From NCBI RefSeq assembly GCF_037893015.1, contig NC_133661.1:182072508-182136507 (forward strand): 64,000 nucleotides of DNA, written 5' to 3'. The position numbers and the translations under genes were made by a program. Below the pieces are notes generated by a model. It saw nothing but the letters and a program-made list of their open reading frames with translations. It was not told where the DNA came from and made no database searches. Below, piece after piece: positions 1 through 31,412 of the stretch (its first letter is position 1; every line of letters starts with the position of its first letter). This DNA comes from Macrotis lagotis. Lineage: Eukaryota > Chordata > Mammalia > Peramelemorphia > Peramelidae.

Positions 1-149
1 GTCCTATTGGACACCCCATCATGATATGGAGGTGACCCTAGGTACTGGAAGACTATGCCAGGAGAACACAGGCTCCAGCAGGTCCAATCAAGTAGGAGAC
101 AGACTGAATATTGATTAACCCGGCAGCAAGTTGTAGCTATCATTCAAAA

Positions 150-174
150 CCCCCCCCCTGGGGGGGGGCGGGGG

Positions 175-210
<36 letters not shown>
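150..210. repeat. C-run/G-run palindrome followed by (GA)n
   Basis: A run of C at about 151-158 faces a broken run of G at 160-177, separated by one T. An uninterrupted GA dinucleotide tract follows to 210. The C and G runs can pair as a hairpin, and the G run can form a quadruplex with the GA tract. Confidence 0.85.
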
Positions 211-212
<2 letters not shown>

Positions 213-469
213 CATCATTACCAATAAGTTGACCACCAAGTACTCATTGTTTCTGACCATAGCAACTCAATAAGATCATTTACTGAAGCATGTTTGGCGA
301 CAGGTGGTTGGAGAGGGTTCTGATCTGTATCCAGAAAGAGAACCCCATCCTGATGAAATTCCAGATTTTTTGGAGTAGTGTTGAATAATGATGAAGAGAG
401 ACTTTGGAAGGGGACATAGAGAACCTATTGTCCTTTTAGTACCCAAAGAAAGTAGGAAGCATTAATTTA

Positions 470-1835
470 ACACCTACTACGGGGTAGGCCCCTAAGCACT
501 TGATAAATGATATACCATTTCATCTTCAAAACAACCCTGGGAATTAAGTGTTATTTGTATCCCCATTTTACAGTTGAGCATACTAAAGTAAAGTGATTTG
601 TCCATGGTCACAAACTAATGAGTGTCAGAGGTGAGACTTGAACTCAGGACTTCCTGATTCCAGGGGAAGGATCTCTATCCATGAGGCACTCACTACCTTA
701 ATCCTTCAAAGGGCTACCCAAGAGGGTACACCGCCAACAATCTTTCAGGACTAAGTACAAGCATTTCCACTGAATGCCAGAGTAATGAAAACAAATGTCT
801 CAGGCATTTGGTCAAGTTCATAGATCTTTCTCCTGGGATACTCAGTTCTATTTTAAACGAAATCATAAGATCATAGGGCATAGAGTTGAAAGGGACTTTA
901 GATATCCATTCCATTAAACAAAAATAATAATAGCTAGTATTTATGTAACACGTTTAAGTCTTGCAAAACCCCTTACAAATATAATCTCATTTTTTTAACC
1001 TCACATCCTGAGATGGGTGTCAATGTTATCCCCATTTTACAAATGGGGAAACTGAGGCAGACATAAGTTAAGTGACTTGTCCAGCTAGAACATATCTGAG
1101 GTAGGATTTTAATGCAGTTCTTCCCCATTCCAGAACCAGAACTTGATCTGCTGTGCTACCTAGCTGTCCAATTTTTTTACTGTATTAAGTGCCTACTATG
1201 TGCCAAGCATTATGCTAAGTGCTGAGGATATAAATACAAAAGTGAAACAGACCATTAAGAAGCTTCATTCTAATGATCATCCATCTAATCCAATCTCCTC
1301 CTTCCACCCACCACCCCAGACTTCCATACTACAGTGAGAAAACTGAGTACTGAGTCAAGTACCCAGAGAAGGGACATGACTGACCCAGTCACATGGTCAT
1401 AAATAGTAAAACTTTGAACCCAGGTCTTTAGGCCCCAGTTTCAGTGCTATCCATCTCTACTTACCTCCTTTGCATCCTCTAGGTGTCTCCATCTGGTCTC
1501 CATCTCCACTTCACTGATTGATTTTTTTTTTTTGGTTGTTTGTTTTCTCTGGAATGGGAAAAAGAGCTTTGTTTTTATCTCCTCCTTCTACAATTATAGC
1601 TTGAATGTTTTGAGTGCTTTAAAGTTTACAAAACCCTGTTCTCATAACACTGAGGTAGGTTGTACAAGTGTCATTATCATTACCCCTTTGTATAGAGGAG
1701 AAAATAGAGGTTCGGAGAACTTAAGTGACTTGCCCAGAGTTGGAAAACCTAGGGAATATAAGAACCTGAACTTGAGATCATCTATCTTTAAGAGCAATAT
1801 GCTCTTTCTGCTTTGCTATATTGTCTCTCACTGGA
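470..1835 (-). mobile_element. three old MIR-type SINE copies
   Basis: Three antisense copies lie at about 470-700, 921-1170 and 1590-1835. Each contains the MIR core signature: a 'ccattttacag' block, then 'actgaggc', a 'gtgacttg' block, and a terminal 'cctagctgtcc'-like end. They are strongly diverged and have no clear target duplications, so they are ancient. Confidence 0.6.
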
Positions 1836-2099
1836 AGAAATAGTTTCCATTACTTGTTCTATGCTGTAGAACAAAAGCATTCTCTTCTCATTTCAATTTA
1901 GATGCTCCCCTCTGCTGGGAAGTGGGAAGAGTGGCTCTCCTGCTACTAGTTTCTATGACATTGAAAATAAATAAATATATACCCATTGGAAATCTACCCT
2001 CTGCTGACACATAAAGCCATAGAGTTTGGACATTAACCTAAAGGAAAGGATCATATCTCACCCTCTGCTTGGTCCCTGCTTCAGCCAAAGAATAAAGTA

Positions 2100-3060
2100 G
2101 TGAATGGGACAAAGAACAAAGAACATAGATTTTGGAGTCAAAAGATCTGAATTTGGGTTCAAATTCCAGAATGTACTAGTTTCATAACCTTAGGCTAATT
2201 ATTTACCTTCACTGAACTTCATCTTCAGCTGTAAAATAGAAATAATAACATTAGTATTATCTTCCTCATAGGATTGCTTTGGGGAAAGTGCTTTGTGAAC
2301 CTCAAAGCTCTAGATAAATGTGAGTTGACCTTTAAAAATGAAGACTATACATCGCTAAAATAAACATAAAGTTAGTTTTATTCCAAGTACTCAACATTAG
2401 AAAGAAAATCCTGTGAAAGTTCAAAGAAGTCAGCTCAAGGAATAGTTGGGGGCGGGGAGGGGAGGAATCAATGGTTAATTGAATTATCTGGTTACCTGAG
2501 GATAAACAAAGTCACTTTTTGTTTTAAGTCTTCATGCAAATCTATAAAGAATGTACAAGCCCATTTTCTTGCCCTGGGAAACAAAGCATAATGAATCTCA
2601 TATAAATTTTCCCTGGTAACTCAGATATTAAACTATCTTAGGGTCATCTCTCTGAACACAAATTCTCATCGTATTATACTACAGTTATAGAAAGCATAAG
2701 AAATTGGATTGAAGCTATAGCAAACCAAGGACAGTATTACTTTGTTTTTAAGTCTTTGCTATTTTTTATTGTTGCTTGATCACTTCCCCTAAAAGTAGAG
2801 GGCAACAAGATTAGTCATTGAAATTTGGCATTAAAATAAAAACCACCTGCATAATCAGAATTCCAAATGAAAGGAATGCCATTTTCCAATGATTTAGATT
2901 CTGGGTTGGAGATTCTAGGCCATGGCATGGCAAAGAGATCATCTCTCAGGAGTTTATATGCCAGTTCTAATACTGTGCAACCATGGGCAAGTCATACTAC
3001 TTCTATGAGCCTCAGTTTTACTATCTATAAAATGTGCATAATCATACTTGTACTATCAAC
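2100..3060 (+). mobile_element. two sense-oriented MIR-type SINE relics
   Basis: Copies at about 2100-2335 and 2890-3060 show the order 'ggagtcaaaagatctgaa', 'ttcaaattcc', 'cctcagtttta' and 'aaaatgtgcataat', which is the MIR/CORE-SINE layout in sense orientation. Both are diverged. Confidence 0.5.
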
Positions 3061-3066
3061 TTTCCA

Positions 3067-3220
3067 GGGCAGCTAGGTGGCACAGTGAATAGAGCACTGG
3101 CTCTAAAGTCAGGAGTACCTGAGTTCAAAGCCAGCCTCAGACACTTAATAATTACCTAGCTGTGTGGCCTTGGGCAAGTCACTTAACCTCATTTGCCTTG
3201 CAAAAACAAACAAAAAAAAC
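3067..3220 (+). mobile_element. marsupial tRNA-derived SINE, sense
   Basis: Near full-length copy starting 'gggcagctaggtggcac' and ending in an A-rich tail at about 3205-3220. It contains the tRNA-like box B region 'gagttcaaagcc' and the family 3' block 'ttgggcaagtcacttaacc'. It inserted directly after an older MIR relic. Confidence 0.85.
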
Positions 3221-3501
3221 CCCCTACTATCCAGTGTTCTTGGGAGAAGAAAGAAAAAATTTGTAAACTTAAAAATGTTATATAAATGTGAAGGTATATT
3301 CTTTTTTTTCATTTCTAGTATTAATAAGGATTACCAATGTTTTCTAGATGGGATTGGACTCCATTCTGTTCTAGAATTAATGTCATGTTGGTGAAAAGTT
3401 GAATGTCTAAGAATTTATTGCAGTCTTCTCTTCTTTTCTTTTATCTTTTTTTGTTTTATTCCTGGTCTTCTTTTCTAACATGACAGGTTCATTTATTCTA
3501 G

Positions 3502-22717
<19,216 letters not shown>

Positions 22718-22788
22718 GCCTCCTCCCTACAACTCAAGCAAGGCACTCTGTTCTCCTTCACTCCTGAGGTTCAGAATGACCAACGCAC

Positions 22789-22794
22789 AATAAA
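22789..22794 (+). terminator. MYH6: MYH6 poly(A) signal
   Basis: AATAAA 72 bases after the MYH6 stop codon, followed by a T/GT-rich stretch near 22815-22835. Cleavage is expected at about 22805-22815, giving a short 3' UTR of about 95 bases, as is usual for sarcomeric myosins. Confidence 0.9.
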
Positions 22795-22892
22795 CTTATA
22801 CTTCAGATCCAATGCCTTTGTCCTTTTTGTCTGCTCCCTGTCTTCTCTTCCATTACAAGAGACCTAAGGATGCCCTTTACCAAAGACCCATC

Positions 22893-23230
22893 CTCAGGGG
22901 CAGTGGTGTCAAGCTCACATGGAAATGTGGGCCACTAAACCAACCATAAGAGTCCCTGAAAGCTGAAGATTGATTTAGTTTTGAAATGTAATATTATTGG
23001 TTTCATTGGATTTTTATTAGTTTTGTTAAATATTTCCCAATTACATTTTGGTTTTATGTTTGCTTTTGACTTTTTTTTTTAACAAGGCAATAGAATTAAG
23101 TGACTTGCCCAAGGTCACATAGATAGGTAAGTGTCTGAAGTCAGGATTTTAACTCAGGTCCTTCTGTCTCCGTGGCCTGTACTCTATCCATTGCACCACC
23201 TAGTTGCCCCTCCCAATTACATTTTAACCT
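22893..23230 (+). mobile_element. hAT-like dispersed element carrying a SINE
   Basis: Same family as 14710-15045: starts 'cagtggtgtcaagctcac', contains 'gttaaatatttcccaattac' and resumes as 'tcccaattacattttaacct'. It lies just beyond the MYH6 poly(A) site. Confidence 0.5.
23050..23210 (-). mobile_element. antisense tRNA-derived SINE with 15-bp target duplication
   Basis: Flanked by tcccaattacatttt at 23035-23049 and 23211-23225. It sits at the corresponding position of its host element as the SINE at 14855-14989 does in another copy of that element. Confidence 0.88.
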
Positions 23231-24480
23231 GGTACAGACCATACTCAGGAAAGACTTCATGTAGAAGATGGTACTTGGACTGCATCTTGAAGGAAGAAAG
23301 GAATTCTATGAATTTGAGAAGAGGAAGGAATGTGATGCAGCATGAAAAATATATAATACTAAGACTCAGGGATGGGAAATGGAGTGTTCTAGGTGAAGAA
23401 AAGAGACAGGTCCAGTCTGGCTTAATCTTAAAGCCAAGGAGGGAATATAGTATATAAGAAAGATGAGAAAAGGTTGGAATCAAATGATAACAGATTGAAA
23501 ACAGAAAACTTTGCATCTTATCTGAGAGGCAATTGGGAGTCACTGAAGTTTACTGGGGATGGAAATGACATGGTCAGATAAAGAAAATAATTTTTGATAG
23601 CTATGAGGAGGTTTAGAGTCTAAGGACAAGTAGACTAATTAGAGATAAGTTTGTGAGAAAAGATCCCAAAATCTAAATTAGAAATAAATTTATTAATCAT
23701 TTGGTAGCCTCTCATTTAGGCTCTGGAAGGTTTACATTAAATAGAATTTAGACAAAGTTACCAGCACATGAACCACATGTACGTTTAGAGTAATCACCCC
23801 AGGGGTTCACATGGACTATCTGTGCCTGACCTGTGGTAGAGCATTCCAAGCTTGTGTCAGTATGAGCAGTCACAGTTGGATACACTGTTATTCATCTCTA
23901 ACATAGAGATGTCATCTTGCTAAGAGGGCATCATGAAAGCGAGGGAGACCAAGATAGATATGAGTAGCTGTAAATTTTCAGTGAAATTTTGGTGAAGCTA
24001 AAACCCAAGGAAACCCAAAACACAAGCTTTGTATGGATCCATTGTAAGTCCCAGGTGTTGTAACCCCAAACAAGAATGCTTTGGGTAGATCCAGAACCGG
24101 GGAGTACCCAAAATATCTTGTAACCATCTCCAGTCTTCCTAGAGACTTACTGGGGTCAGGCAAGATTATAAATATAGAAAATCTTTAATCACCCAGGTAT
24201 GGATTACAGCAATATAAAAAATTTTCCAAACAATATAATAAATAATTTTTCCCAATGAAGAGCATTGCAATAATCTCTGTGATTGTTGCTGAAGGCCTGA
24301 ACTAAGATATTGAATGTATAAAGGTCTGATTCAAGAGATGTTGGGGAGTTAGAACAACAGGATTTACAATTAATCGCATAGATATGAGTGAGGAAGAGAG
24401 AGAAGACAAGAATAACACTGGCTTGTGAACTTAGCAAGATTGGTGATGCTTTCCAGAGAAATAGGAAAGTTTAAAAGAAG
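23230..24480 (+). mobile_element. dispersed repeat pieces around a SINE tail
   Basis: The segments 23230-23650 ('gtagaagatggtacttggac', 'gggagtcactgaagtttact', 'gacatggtcagataaa') and 24240-24480 ('gcaataatctctgtgattgt', 'tcaagagatgttggggag') look like consecutive parts of the unassigned long element. Between them, about 23760-23935 resembles the 3' tail of a marsupial SINE ('ggtagagcattccaagctt', 'acagttggatacactgtt'). This is the intergenic space between MYH6 and CMTM5. Confidence 0.4.
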
Positions 24481-26692
24481 AGTGAGTTGAAGACAATAAC
24501 AATATTACTTCTAATTCTATCTTTATTGAATTGATTGCTTGTCATCAAAATTCTTCACATTTCTTCCCACCTACATTTCTCCTTCACATTCTTCCCCCCA
24601 CGCACCAAATCATATTTTCGCCAAGTGTGTTCCTTTCAAAGTAAGGTATCCCCTTTCTAAAGTCATATCCAGTCATGAATTCTACCCTCAGTGATACTTG
24701 TGAGGTCAGATTTGGTTTCTTTGCCTTGGAATTTCTAGATTGCCTCTTTTGTCAGTCCTATCATCACTAGTTCTTTTCTTGAATTTTTGTCTTCTGAAAA
24801 TTTCAAGGTATCTTCTGTTTTCTACCCTTATAGCCACTCTTAGATGGCTTAGCTTGGAGAATATATCTATCCACTTTACCCTTCCTCCTTCCTTTTCAGT
24901 TTTAAGCTTTAAATTGACAACCTTTTAGGTAGTAATTTGTGATCCTTTATTGAATCTCTGGTTTCACATGAGTTCTAGCTCTCCTCAACCCAGTTCAGTT
25001 CTTAAAGTTTACAGCATCTAATTTTATGACTAACATCCCTGCCCAAGGTTTTTCCTAGGAGCAACATCATTTGACTCAGTTTTCTGCCCAATCAGGATTC
25101 TCCTGTGAAAATGGAACTTGAGTCTTTTCTCTCTGAGACTAAGGGTTCTTAATCTGGGGTCTGTGAACTTGTTTTCTTTCTTTTTAAAATATATTTTGAT
25201 ATCTGTATTTCAATATGATTTACTTCCTCTGTATTTTATCTTATACATCTAAAAACATTATTCTTAGGAGGGATCCATCAGTTTCACCAGTCTGTCAGAG
25301 GAATCCATGACAAAAAAAATGCCAAATCCCTTCAGCTCCCTCATATAAGAATTCAAAGGTAACCAGACGTTTTAAGATGAATTTTATTTAAATTGACAGA
25401 AAGCATAAAGCATTCAAAGCTAAGCATTTAAATAGTCAATATCACTTTTCTTCTTCATCCAATGAAATGCCATCTTTTCTAAGGACTACCTGGAACTTTA
25501 GAATTTAATACTCTTTTATGTCTATCCCCAACCTAAAGGTTTTGAAAGTACTTGTCTTAGAGAATGAACCTCCACCTCTCTTAGGAAGATATACAATCCT
25601 CATAGTTCTACCCTGGATGAGAGAACAAGGGTGACACTCTCAGCAATAGGAATTCAGGGCTACTAGGAAATCTAGAAATCCTCTACTTTGCTGGATATTA
25701 CTTTTCCTTAGGATCAACACAGTCTTCATGTGTGAAGTGACTCAGTATCTTCATGAGTCGTTATCAGTGAAGAGATAGATCCTTTGTTAGTTCTTCCTCT
25801 CTTTTCATATCTCCATCCCCTATAAGTTCTTTTTCTCTCTGCCCTGTTCTTCAGAACACTCCACCACCTCTCCAGAGTTTCTGGTATCTCCAGTAGGTTG
25901 CAGCCCCTCATTTCCCTAATTTTTTCTGGGTCTCATTCTGATACAATTTCCCCGATGCACATGTTGGGTTTGTAGAAGGGCTATTTGGTTATACTAGACT
26001 CTCTTCAGGGAACTGAGTCCATATCTATATGGAACCCCTGTCTCCTGTTTATCCCTTCATGCACACATGCACCTTCCTCAGGAGATACTTATTTAAAGGT
26101 GAAACTCAAAGGCATAGATTTCAGTAATGGGATATCAACTTATTATTCCTAAGTGTCACTAATGCCAGAAAAAAAAAAGGAGACATGGTGCAAAGGATTC
26201 AAGAAAGATGGAATATACATCTTTTCTAGAAAATTCATATATTCCAGAACTTACAAAAAAGAATAAGAATATGTATCTAGTGAGATATATTTGAGTACAC
26301 CATCTATAAATGTTTTTTACCATTGCTTTGTTAGGAGCACTTCATCCCTGGACAAGAGCATTTTACATTCATCTTTTATTGGTTCAGATATCCAAATTGT
26401 TTTTCTCTGACATCATTTTCTTAACCAGTTATTCGCTATCCAAAAGGAACAAAACTTGCTCACTGTCTCTGTCTCTCAATCAATCTTTCTCCTCTCTCTC
26501 TGGAACTTTTATGCAATTGTTTTTTCTTTGCATATCTGCTTCTCTCTGTAGGAGCTGGATCAACACATTTATAGAAATAATTTTTTTTCTCTATTGACCA
26601 GATCTGCAGCTTTCTAGAAAAATAAATTTCCCCCTGTCCCTTGTTAACCCCCTCTCCCCTTTTACCATCACATACACAAAAGTTCACATTTA

Positions 26693-26744
<52 letters not shown>

Positions 26745-26814
26745 CTCTCAAGGAGGAAAAAGCACCTCTCTACATTCAGAACTTACCTAACTCACTGGGA
26801 AAGAGACAGACTCA
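24481..26814. other. MYH6-CMTM5 intergenic space (tail to tail)
   Basis: No gene was recognised. It holds a hAT-type relic at 25147-25335 (starts 'gggttcttaatctggggtct', contains 'aaacattattcttaggag'), a CA repeat at 26695-26742 and otherwise T-rich sequence without a clear frame. Both flanking genes end toward it. Confidence 0.6.
26695..26742. repeat. (CA)n microsatellite
   Basis: About 23 CA units near the 3' end of CMTM5. Confidence 0.95.
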
Positions 26815-26832
26815 AACCCAGGATTTGACACC

Positions 26833-26838
26833 TTTAAT
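26833..26838 (-). terminator. CMTM5: CMTM5 candidate poly(A) signal
   Basis: On the minus strand this reads ATTAAA, the common variant signal, about 330 bases past the CMTM5 stop codon, with a GT-rich stretch further downstream. No AATAAA is present on the minus strand between here and the stop. Confidence 0.5.
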
Positions 26839-27164
26839 TTGTGAACAGTCCTTAGGATCTGAGGACTTGCCAGATTCAACCCCTTCCCCACCTTGTCTCC
26901 TGTCTTTCTTCCCTTCCCACCCAACCTCCAGCACCTATCTGCCTCTGGTCCAATGATAATCTGGAACTTGCTGCTGGAGCACTGGCTGAATATTCAAGAT
27001 TCTGTGTGCTTCTTGGTCTTGGAGGGAATCGCAAAGAGCAGGACAGTTGTCCCCCTGCTTATTTCTCCTTAGGCTGGATTGGCCCCTGAAGATCCAGCAG
27101 GTTTCTGAGACTTTTAGGAACTACAGGATTCATGATAGAAACCAGAACTTATGCAATTCACTCA

Positions 27165-30100
27165 CTACTGGTCTCCTGGAAAAAATAACCAGATTGAGAG
27201 TAATGAGGACACAGCCTAAGGCTCTCCCCTACAGTACCCCTCCTCTGTTGAAAAGGGCCAGTAGAGGGCTGGGGAAGAAGAGAATTGATTGGTTCTGGGC
27301 TGTAGGACAACATGCCTACTCACCCTGGGTGGGACTGGGTGCCATCTCTGCCTGGTAGATCTTGAAGGCATCATAGACAAAGACAAAAACAACGATAACA
27401 CCAAAAACCTAGGGTGAGGGGAGGGAATGATGTGAAATTTGGGGTAAAAGCAGAGGTTAAAAGATTAGAGAATAGAGGAGGAGAGTGAAGGGAGAAACAA
27501 CGGGCAAGAGGCAGTATGCCTCTGGGAAGAAGAGGAAGAGGAGCCTCCTTCCTCAAGGGACAAAGAAGGTTTGGGCTTTCAGCCAGGGGTACCCTTTGGG
27601 GGACAATGATCAATAATGCCTGGTAAGACAGAGGAATAGGAGGAGCACAGATAGACTAGAGGGCTATGAAGTGAAAGGACACTCACAAAAGCAGCAATGG
27701 CAGGTCCCTCTCGAGAAGCTACAGCCGCGAAAGACACAACAAGGAGGATGACTACAGCACTGACACATCGAAGAAAGTCCTGGGAGGTAGAGAAGAATAG
27801 AAGTTGGTCAGACAAAAGGGTCATTGGGGAGGGGGACAATGGTAGGGTCAATATTGAGGAAACTGTGAACCCTGAAGTAGCACCCAAATTTCTTTTTCAT
27901 CAATGAGCCAACTCATTCTAACTGGTAGTGAAGAAGCTGATGGAAAAAAGTTCAGAAGAGATCTACTGGCAAACCCTAACCCCCCCCCCCAACTCATGGT
28001 CTTCTGGGCTGCTCTAGTTTGCAATAGGGCTTACTTATTGGAAAGAAACATGGAGTTACTATACATAGAGGATCCCCACACTGACCAAATGGAACAAGAA
28101 GAGGGGCAGAAGTAAATCTACTCCAAATTAATCTTTAGTCTGCTTGATACTGGACCTCAGGTTCCTTCATTAACTCCATTTCTCCTAAGATTCTAACTGT
28201 AGGGACTGGACACCTGAGGTGGGGAGCAGGGATGGGAGCATTGAGAGAAGGAGTAGAAGTAGAACTTCAAGAACTTCTAGCCTCATATCATCTTCTCATT
28301 CTGCCCCCTACCTTGCTATGTTGTCTTGGACAACTCACACGTCTCCTCTGGGTCTGTTTCCTTTAGGCACTAAGATTTCTATGTTCAAATGACTTATATG
28401 CATATTGTCTGTAATCATATGTAAATGAATTCTGTTATTTCTAAGTCAAGTGTCTGAGCACTTTTCTCTTTTAAAAAAGATGGCATCTGGCAGCTACGTG
28501 GCACAGTGAAAAGAGCACCGGCCTTGGAGTCAGGAGTACCTGGGTTCAAATCTGACCTCAGACATTTAATAATTACCTAGCTGTGTGGCCTTGGGCAAGC
28601 CACTTAACCCCATTGCCTTGCAAAAAAAAAAAAAAGATAGCATCCCCACCTGGTCCCAAATTCAGAAGTTAGAGGTGGAAAACAGAGTTTGGGTGCAGAG
28701 ATAGAGAGGGTGGCTAGATTGGAGGTTGACCTGGGCAGGAATACCAAGGGAAGATGGTTTGGAGGAGTAGAAGTAAAACCGACTGGGAGAAACCTCACCA
28801 AACAAGGCCAGTTGAGGCGTTGGAAACGCTGGTAGTACTGTGTAGCATAGAGGAAGATGAAGGCCAATGTGATGAGAAATTCAAGCAGTGGAGCTGCCAT
28901 GTAGGCTGAGATGGAGGCAGCAAAGCACATGGCCATGATGAAGGTCAGAGCCTGTAGGGCAGAACCATCCTTAGAGCTGCAGGCAATGGAATCTCCAGTG
29001 CCCTGGAAGTGTCCAGAATCTCATATCACCCTCCCTCACAACCATCCCAATCTAGGCATCAGCCTGGCTTTCTCCATCCCAGGGGAGAGACCCAGCCTGA
29101 CAAGAATTGTCAGTAGAATAATACAAATGAAAAAAAAACTGTGGTTTTTTTTTTAATCTAAATTCTGCCTAATTATAATGATCAATGTTGACCTGAGAAA
29201 AGACATGAAATGCTCCTTTCTCCTTTCCTTGGAGAGGTAGAGATACTATGGGTACAGAAGCTATATATACAGCTGGATAAGATTTCTCTCTCAGTTTTAC
29301 TTGATTGTTTTTCTTTGTTTCAAAAGAAAGCTCTTCAGAGGGGATTCAAGATAACAAGATAGTGCTGGAACTATCATGCCAAATTCAATGTAAACTTTTT
29401 TTTAAAAAGCTACACATAATAGAAATTCACAGTGCTGTTTATAATTATTTTCTGTTCTTTGCATTAGGAAATGTTTGTCTTTGTTGGTGTTTGTCAAACT
29501 CGTGATAGTAAAAAAAGAAAAGCATTTTAAAAATACATTAGAGGGATGTATATCTGTTATGGGGACTTTATCTGTAAATGACCATAAAGTAAACACAAAA
29601 TTATTTAATAAAACTTTTTTTTGTAATGAAGTTATCCCTCCTCTCTCTGCCATCACCCCCTAACCCCAAGAAGGTAAAGCAGAAACCAAGATATCAAGTC
29701 TTTGTCTTCCTTTCTACCCCTCTCATTGAGATATACTGGTGCCTCCAGGGAACAGTGAGTACATAAATCAGACAGATAAGCAAGGTCTGACTGGATAAGG
29801 CTAATGTTTCTAAGGCTGATTCCAAGAACTTTGGGAGAGACATTCACAAGATGCAAGGGGGGGGAAGAGCCTTGAACTTGAAACTGGACACAAAATAACT
29901 TCAAAAGTCCCTGAGAGCTTTACAATCTATGAACTTTTGAGCCCCTCCCCTTTCCTTGTCTAAAACAAAGGCTGCTCACTAATGCCTAACATTACTTAGT
30001 TCAACACTCCAAAAATCTTTGATTTCATCCTCCCAATCAAATCAGATCAAAATACTTCTATGGGTCTGTAAACAATTCCATGGGCTACTTTGTTAAAAAA

Positions 30101-31401
30101 AATCATCACTTGGTAACCAACTTTCTGGTAAGGAAACCCCTTTGAGATGTTAACCTGGTCCTCAGATAACCAATATAGTCTACCAGCTAGTCAAAACTTG
30201 TATCCATTTCTACAAACTATGATATCTATAGATATTTGTTTTCCCAGAACCTAACTAGGATGTTGATGCTACAATCTTGCACTGGGTGCCAACACTGAAA
30301 AAGTTTGCAACATCATTTTAGTTATCACCATTAGCAAAAGCAAAAAAAAAAAAAGTGTACCAAGTTTTTGAGAATAATTATGTAACATTAGAAGCCACCA
30401 GATGGCAATTTTCCCCTTCCCAGTTAGGCCACAGATTAGTTCTTTTTCATCCATTTCCATCCTCTCCATCCCCCAACTTCTGCTAATGGCCTCCCAGCAA
30501 CAACTTCAAGGTGTCCCAGGTTTCCATGGATGTTGTCCCCTCCCTCCTCAATTTGACTGTTTCTAGGTGTTTTGTTGCAAAACAAAAATAATTCTAATGT
30601 TTTTACAAAGGACAAAGTTTCAAACCCACAATAATCAACGAAATTTAAGATACAAATGATCCTTAAAGGGGGACTTAACTTTTCACTAAAATGAAAAGGG
30701 CTGTGAGACTCTAAGTAGATTGATTAGGGTGAGGAAAGAGAACATGAGGATTTGGGGCTCAGAAGAAAAAAAGGGGGAAAAGTAAAAGGAAAAGAAGATT
30801 GGAGGCAGCAGAGTCCTTCTTTGCTTCACAACTTTGCCTAGAATTAGCCTGGCATGAGAGATTTTTTTTTAAAGTTCCCTAAATAAGGGAGTACCTGACT
30901 TAGCTCTGTTTCAGTCATTCCCATTCTCTCCTGATATTAAAAAAAAACCCAACTTTTCTTTTATCTAACCTCAATTGGCAGATGAAACTAAAAGAGACAC
31001 AAAGTGACAGAGAAAGAGAGACAGACAGACAGAGCCAGGCAAGAGACTGGAATTAATTTTTTGATAAGGATAACTCGTGTGAGAAAGAATGTGAGAGGCT
31101 GAGCTGAGAGATGCACCAGGTGGGGGCAGGAGGCAGCAAAAAGGGAGTTAGGTAGAGTTTGAGTGAGTCTGGGAGTTGAGAGCCCTTAAGGAAAGTAAAG
31201 CAAAATCAAGAGAAGAGAGGAGAAATGAAGGAAACGAAGTGATGAGAGGGGAGAGGGATGGAATGGGGCAGGGCTGAGGATTACCAGCTCGACTTCCAGA
31301 AGGATGCCTTTGGGGTTGGTGAAAAAGCTCTTGTCGATAGCGAAGCCCGGAAGCCCCGCAGCTCCTCTCTCTTCTGGAGGCTTGTCTCTGGCACTCAGCA
31401 T
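27165..31401 (-). CDS. CMTM5: CKLF-like MARVEL transmembrane domain protein 5
   Basis: Five coding exons on the minus strand: 31401-31285, 28951-28799, 27779-27687, 27408-27324 and 27175-27165, all with AG/GT borders, giving 152 residues (a human isoform has 156). The protein is a four-pass MARVEL-domain membrane protein, expressed in brain and myelinating glia in other mammals, with growth-restraining roles proposed. The start is MLSARDKPPEERG. Membrane segments lie near residues 38-57, 62-80, 93-111 and 117-135; SISAYMAA, LYATQYYQRF and VYDAFKIY are family-conserved. The last coding exon is only 11 bases and gives the ending QGDQ, like human QGDQQ. Without that splice, exon 4 would read through its donor to end QGE. 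A good acceptor at 31413-31414, just upstream of the ATG, implies a separate 5' UTR exon that I could not place. Confidence 0.93.
28488..28629 (+). mobile_element. tRNA-derived SINE with target duplication
   Basis: Young copy in a CMTM5 intron, antisense to the gene. It is flanked by aaaaaagatggcatc (28473-28487) and the matching aaaaaagatagcatc at 28630-28644, after an A tail. It keeps 'gggttcaaatctgacctcag' and the canonical 3' block. Confidence 0.9.
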
Positions 31402-31412
31402 CACTGCAGAGT

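Noticed and set aside
27316-27323. CMTM5 stop at the TAG inside exon 4 (ending QGE)
   Set aside because: The TAG lies within a strong donor, and the downstream 11-nt exon restores the family ending QGDQ; kept only as an alternative.
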